From assembly GCA_021325025.1 (NCBI GenBank), contig JAJPHZ010000035.1, forward strand, positions 186,001-250,000: DNA of 64,000 nt, read 5' to 3'. The translations under genes and the position numbers were made by a program. Positions within the stretch are counted from its first letter, which is position 1, and each line of letters begins with the position of its first letter. The DNA is from Pseudomonadota bacterium (GTDB lineage Bacteria; Desulfobacterota; Binatia; Binatales; Binataceae). Positions 60,456 to 64,000 of this stretch are shown in pieces. Below the pieces are notes generated by a model. The model saw only the letters and a program-made list of their open reading frames with translations. It made no database searches and was not told the DNA's origin.

Positions 60456-61253
60456 TCAAGCGCCGGGGCGGCGCGGGCGCGGACGCTCGTAATGGCCCGC
60501 CACGGCGCCGCCGTCGATTACTAGGTTGATGCCGGTGATCCATTCGGCGTCATCGCTGCACAAAAACGCCGCGATCCCCGCCACGTCCGAGGGCCGACCG
60601 ATTCTGGGAATCGGTTGGGCGTTGGCGAACAGGCGCTCGGCCTCTGCCTCGCCGCCCGCCAGCCGGCTCCATACGGTGGGCGTGTTGATCACACCGGGCG
60701 AGATGCAGTTGACGCGGATCCGATCTTTGGCCAATTGGAGCGCAGCCGACGCCGTCAGATTGACCATCGCGGCCTTGACCGCGCTGTAGGCCGGACTGTT
60801 CGCTTCGGCGCGGATGGCGGCCACCGAGGCGTCGTTGAGGATCGTGCCGCCGCCCGCCTTGCGCAGGTGCGGGACAGAGTGCTTGATGCCCAGGAACACA
60901 CTGCGCAGCCCCACGGCGAAGCATCGATCCCAGTCCTCCACGCGTGTCGATTCCAGCGGACCAACAGGCTCAAAAGCCGCCTCATTGTTAAACATGATGT
61001 CGAGGCGGCCGAACTCAGAGACCGCGCGCTCGACCAGCGCCTGGATCGCCGCTTCGCTGGATACGTCGGCGCGGTGGAACACCGCGCGTGCGCCACTGGC
61101 GCGCAGCCTCCTGGCCAACTCCTCACCGGGCTCCACGCGCATGTCCGAGATGACCACTGCCGCTCCTTCCCTGACGAAACGCTCCGCGCATCCGGCTCCG
61201 ATACCCAGCGCCGCGCGCGTGATGATCGCAACTTTGTTCTGCAGCATTCCCAT
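60456..61253 (-). CDS. SDR family protein with altered cofactor motif
   Basis: A 265-aa classical-type SDR. The catalytic set is recognisable (Ser in NDASVAA, Tyr and Lys in PAYSAVKAAM, then RVNCISPGVINTP). The cofactor motif, however, reads ITRAALGIGAG where TGAASGIG is usual, with Arg in place of the first Gly, and NNAG is FNNEAAF. These changes touch the NAD(P) site, so activity may be reduced or the cofactor preference altered. It heads a minus-strand group with TetR and DUF1329 genes and is divergent from the CaiB-like gene. Confidence 0.85.
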   Translation of the reverse strand: MGMLQNKVAIITRAALGIGAGCAERFVREGAAVVISDMRVEPGEELARRLRASGARAVFHRADVSSEAAIQALVERAVSEFGRLDIMFNNEAAFEPVGPLESTRVEDWDRCFAVGLRSVFLGIKHSVPHLRKAGGGTILNDASVAAIRAEANSPAYSAVKAAMVNLTASAALQLAKDRIRVNCISPGVINTPTVWSRLAGGEAEAERLFANAQPIPRIGRPSDVAGIAAFLCSDDAEWITGINLVIDGGAVAGHYERPRPRRPGA

Positions 61254-61392
61254 AAAAGCGTCTTCCCTTTCCGTGCTCCCGCCCCTAAGCGGGCCGGGGT
61301 GGGATCAGAGTTGAACGTACTCCTTCAAGCACAGCCGCCGAGTATTTTCATAGCGCTTTCAAGCTTGCTCCGAGTAATACATAGTAGCCGCC
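61254..61392. other. Divergent promoter region, SDR / CaiB-like gene
   Basis: A 139-bp gap that must contain two promoters and possibly the operator of the nearby TetR protein. Imperfect inverted repeats such as GCCCCTAAGCGGGCCGGGG occur, but I cannot single out an operator. Confidence 0.45.
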
Positions 61393-62550
61393 ATGGGACC
61401 GTTATCCGGATTTAGAATAATCGAGATGGCCGGCATCGGACCGGCGCCGATGTGTGCGATGCTGCTGGCCGACATGGGCGCCGAGGTGCTGTGTATCGAC
61501 CGCACCGCCGAATCCGGCCTGGGCATCCCGGTCAATGCGAAATACGACCTGCTACGCCGCGGCCGCCGCTCGGCTGCATTGGATCTGAAGCGGCCCGAGG
61601 CCGTGCAGACGGTGCTGCGCATGGTCGAACGCGCCGACGCGCTCATCGAGGGCTTTCGGCCCGGGGTGATGGAACGGCTCGGGCTGGGCCCCGACGTGTG
61701 CCTGGCGCGCAATCCACGTTTGGTCTACGGGCGGATGACGGGATGGGGCCAGGAAGGACCGTTGGCGCACGCGTCAGGCCATGACATCAACTACATAGCC
61801 CTGGCCGGCGTGCTCCACGCCATCGGGCGCAAGGGCGAGCGCCCGGTGCCGCCGCTTAACCTGGTGGGAGACTTCGGCGGCGGCGCGCTGTACCTGGCGT
61901 TGGGCGTGGTGGCCGCGCTGCTCGAGCGCGAGAGATCGGGCACGGGCCAGGTGGTCGATGCGGCGATGGTGGACGGGGCGGCGTCACTGATGACGTTGAT
62001 GTACGGACTGCATGCGGCGGGGCGATGGGTAGAGCGGCGGGGCGAGAATCTGCTCGACAGCGGCGCGCCCTTTTACGACGTGTATGAAACGGCCGACCAT
62101 AAGTACGTGGCCGTTGGATCGCTGGAGCCGAAGTTTTATCGCGAGTTGCTGCGTCTGACCGGACTCGAAAGGGAAAAGTTGCCCGCCCAGCACGACGCGT
62201 CGGCGTGGCCGGCGATGAAGGAGCGGCTGGCCGCCATCTTTTTAAGCAAAACGCGCGACGAATGGTGCCGCATCATGGAAGGCAGCGAGGTTTGCTTCGC
62301 CCCAGTGCTGACTATGTCTGAAGCACCGGGCCATCCGCACAACCGCCATCGCGCCACCTTCGTGGAACACGAGGGGGTCGTGCAGCCCGCCCCGGCGCCG
62401 CGCTTTTCGCGCACGCCCGGCGTCATCCAGCGCCCGCCGTCGGCGCCCGGCGCCGATACGGAGAACGCGTTGCGCGACTGGGGTTTCAGCGCCGAGGAGG
62501 TCGGGCACCTGCTCGCATCCGCAGCCGCGGGCACAGCAGCAAAGCGATGA
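61393..62550 (+). CDS. CaiB/BaiF-family protein, alpha-methylacyl-CoA racemase-like
   Basis: A 385-aa family III CoA-transferase-fold protein. The pair [13 protein letters not shown] (His130) and NLVGDFGGG (Asp160) matches the His/Asp acid-base pair of alpha-methylacyl-CoA racemase (His126/Asp156 in the mycobacterial enzyme), not the Asp of formyl-CoA transferases. The enzyme would interconvert 2-methylacyl-CoA epimers before beta-oxidation of branched or sterol side chains. It fits the P450 and hydrolase genes on its left as a catabolic set. It is convergent with the ATP synthase genes. Confidence 0.9.
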   Translation: MGPLSGFRIIEMAGIGPAPMCAMLLADMGAEVLCIDRTAESGLGIPVNAKYDLLRRGRRSAALDLKRPEAVQTVLRMVERADALIEGFRPGVMERLGLGPDVCLARNPRLVYGRMTGWGQEGPLAHASGHDINYIALAGVLHAIGRKGERPVPPLNLVGDFGGGALYLALGVVAALLERERSGTGQVVDAAMVDGAASLMTLMYGLHAAGRWVERRGENLLDSGAPFYDVYETADHKYVAVGSLEPKFYRELLRLTGLEREKLPAQHDASAWPAMKERLAAIFLSKTRDEWCRIMEGSEVCFAPVLTMSEAPGHPHNRHRATFVEHEGVVQPAPAPRFSRTPGVIQRPPSAPGADTENALRDWGFSAEEVGHLLASAAAGTAAKR

Positions 62551-62597
62551 GGCCTTAAGAACTTTTGTGCACGCCACGGGGTTTGAAGCCTGTCCGG

Positions 62598-63449
62598 TCA
62601 ATCCGGCCTCGCCAGCGCTTCGGCGCCGGAGATCACTTCCAGGATCTCATTGGTGATTTCCTGCTGGCGAAGCAAGCGCTGCGCGCCGGACAGTTCCTCC
62701 AGCCTGGCTTCGATCGCGTGGCGGGCCGACTGTGTCAGCGCGACGCGGGCGGCGTTTTCGCTGGCGAAGCTTTCGGTGGCGCCGCGCACCAGTTGGGCGT
62801 AGAAGTATTCCCCGATCAGCCGGTCGATCAGCACCGCCGCCGCCAGATTGCTCAACGGCGCCGGTCGCGTCAGGTAGCCGCGGAACCGCCCCAGATCCAG
62901 CGGCAGCAACACTTCGCGTTCGATGGAAAAGCGCCCGTGCCCGCCGTAACGTGCGAAGGTCATTGTCACCTCCGCCATCGCGCCCCGGCTGAATCGATCG
63001 TAAAGGGCCTCGGCCACAACGTGCGCCACCGTGGTGATAGCGCCGATATTGGTGGCCATCGGCGTGTTCCACGCAACCCCAAGCCTGCGCTCCTGCGCCA
63101 TCAGGGCGCCGCGGCTCCCCACGATGTAAAGTTCCGCACCTTGGAGGCTGTCGGCCACCGCTTCCAGCAACCGTTCGTTGAACGCGCCGCAAAAGCCGTG
63201 TTCGCCGCAGAACAGAATCACACCCCGCAAGGCCGGCCCTCCCGTGGCGCCATGCCTTGCATCGCGCCCAAGGCCGCTCTCGGCTTCGGCGATGGCGGCG
63301 CCAATCGTATCGCTGTAGGCGCGGATTGCGGCCAGCGAATTCTGAGCCTGCTGGACGCGGGTCGCGGCCAGCGAACGCATCACGCCGATCACGTCCTGGA
63401 GTTGAGTGAAGCTGGCAACCCGCGCTTCGATCTCAGACAGCCGTTCCAT
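62598..63449 (-). CDS. atpG: F-type ATPase gamma subunit, alternate (N-ATPase) type
   Basis: Central stalk subunit of the F1 motor. The 283-aa protein has the N-terminal rotor helix (VASFTQLQDVIGVMRSLAATR, residues about 11-31), a Rossmann-like middle (GVILFCGEHGFCGAFNERLL) and the C-terminal helix (SARHAIEARLEELSGAQRLL and ITNEILEVISGAEAL). The sequence departs from standard AtpG in ways that match the N-ATPase branch, and it directly follows an alpha subunit and ends the operon, as in atpDCQRBEFAG loci. It lies 21 nt after the alpha stop codon. Confidence 0.85.
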   Translation of the reverse strand: MERLSEIEARVASFTQLQDVIGVMRSLAATRVQQAQNSLAAIRAYSDTIGAAIAEAESGLGRDARHGATGGPALRGVILFCGEHGFCGAFNERLLEAVADSLQGAELYIVGSRGALMAQERRLGVAWNTPMATNIGAITTVAHVVAEALYDRFSRGAMAEVTMTFARYGGHGRFSIEREVLLPLDLGRFRGYLTRPAPLSNLAAAVLIDRLIGEYFYAQLVRGATESFASENAARVALTQSARHAIEARLEELSGAQRLLRQQEITNEILEVISGAEALARPD

Positions 63450-63470
63450 CGTGCGACTCGCAATTGGTGC

Positions 63471-64000
63471 TCAGGGTGGGCCCGATGGCTTGGAGTTCTC
63501 GCCGCCGGCTATCTCATCGGCGAGCAACTGCATCGCCCCGGTCAGCGCCGATCGGATGGCGTCGTCCAGCTCGCCGCTTTCAATCAGCTTTGCGATCGCG
63601 TCGCAAGCGTGGGCAACGAGCCATTGCGGCAGCCGCTCGGAAAACTCCGCGACCTGCTCAATTGCGATCCGATCCACAATCGCCTGCTCGAGCGCCAGCA
63701 GTTGCGCGACCTGTATTTCCATAGGGCGCGGCGCGTACTGCGCCTGCTGCAGGATGGCGCGCAGGCGCCGCCCGTGCTCGAGCGCGCGGCGCGTGCGCTC
63801 GTCCATAATCGTGCCGAAACGCGCGAACATCTCCAGTTCCAGGAACTGCGCGTAGGCCAGGCGCAGCGGTTCAGCCAAGCTGCGCATCGCTCCCACCTGG
63901 GTTTTGCCGCCCACCCGCGAAACGCTCTTGCCGACATCGACCGCCGGATGATGACCCGCGTAGAAGAGTTTTGAATCCAAACAGATTTGGCCGTCGGTAA
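63471..64000 (-). CDS. atpA: F-type ATPase alpha subunit, 3' end only
   Basis: The C-terminal part of AtpA, cut by the window edge. The frame is open through position 64000, and the visible part begins with TDGQICLDSKLFYAGHHP and the VGKSVSRVGG motif carrying the arginine finger region of the alpha subunit. The helical C-terminal domain and a Gly/Pro-rich tail follow. Upstream residues lie outside. Directly followed by the gamma subunit gene without a delta gene, it supports the alternate N-ATPase type, which may pump sodium ions. Confidence 0.9.
   Translation of the reverse strand, partial: TDGQICLDSKLFYAGHHPAVDVGKSVSRVGGKTQVGAMRSLAEPLRLAYAQFLELEMFARFGTIMDERTRRALEHGRRLRAILQQAQYAPRPMEIQVAQLLALEQAIVDRIAIEQVAEFSERLPQWLVAHACDAIAKLIESGELDDAIRSALTGAMQLLADEIAGGENSKPSGPP

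Overview
The window is GC-rich (about 65% by eye) chromosomal DNA with bacterial gene density and no rRNA, tRNA or CRISPR array that I could see. The gene mix suggests a Gram-negative, aerobically respiring soil or sediment bacterium: an aa3-type cytochrome oxidase, an FTR1 iron permease, many acyl-CoA and amidohydrolase genes, a P450, a DUF1329 protein, an N-ATPase-type ATP synthase end and a Wzx/Wzy polysaccharide cluster. A Binatota-like lineage (Candidatus Binatia) is my best guess from this repertoire. That is inference, because no phylogenetic marker is present.

Layout. 1-3019 (minus): heme A synthase (cut by the window edge), oxidase subunits I and II. 3.3-6.5 kb (plus): a long-chain acyl-CoA ligase and a beta-propeller lipoprotein. 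6.5-10.7 kb (minus): a compact six-gene run with a D-aminoacylase-like amidohydrolase, GreA, a stand-alone Lrp ligand-binding domain, 3-hydroxyacyl-CoA dehydrogenase and two small proteins. 11-17.3 kb: FTR1 iron permease behind a Fur-like box, a four-cluster ferredoxin, PlsC-type acyltransferase, aldehyde dehydrogenase, amidohydrolase and SDR. 17.5-22.3 kb (plus): a lipoprotein, then a sigma-54 response regulator, its histidine kinase and a second lipoprotein. A good sigma-54 promoter and a palindromic upstream site lie directly before the regulator. 22.4-25.7 kb: an accessory patch with a frameshifted and truncated restriction-modification gene, a DUF2971 protein, an XRE regulator with its own operator, and decayed coding fragments.

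26-50.4 kb is the centrepiece: an exopolysaccharide locus. Read from right to left on the minus strand it holds Wza-like export, Wzz/GumC co-polymerase, ExeA-like ATPase with LysM, a degenerate tyrosine-kinase-like protein, three enzymes that together resemble WbpB/WbpD/WbpE, a polyprenyl sugar-phosphate transferase, a deacetylase, Wzx, a Wzy fused to a lysozyme-like domain, four glycosyltransferases, a secreted GH5-like protein and a methyltransferase. A second GH5-like protein with two Ig-like repeats faces the cluster on the plus strand.

The most interesting observation is a ~115-nt sequence present twice, in opposite orientations, at the two ends of this locus (26138-26252 plus; 50246-50359 minus). 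Each copy is transcribed toward a polysaccharide gene, contains the same set of hairpins, and is followed by a hairpin at a translation start. In the left copy that hairpin covers the RBS and start codon of the GH5-like gene, and its 5' arm can instead pair inside the conserved core. This is the architecture of a cis-regulatory RNA or riboswitch, and it matches no class I recognise. Both GH5-like proteins lack the expected catalytic nucleophile, and the lysozyme-like domain of the Wzy fusion has Gln where I expect the catalytic Glu. The locus therefore seems to carry several catalytically altered carbohydrate-active domains.

51-62.5 kb is a catabolic-type island: nitroreductase, SDRs, SMP-30-like lactonase, SnoaL-like protein, amidohydrolase, tandem EthD protein, cytochrome P450, DUF1329 protein, TetR regulator and an alpha-methylacyl-CoA racemase-like protein. 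The window closes with the gamma and partial alpha subunits of an alternate (N-type) F-ATPase.
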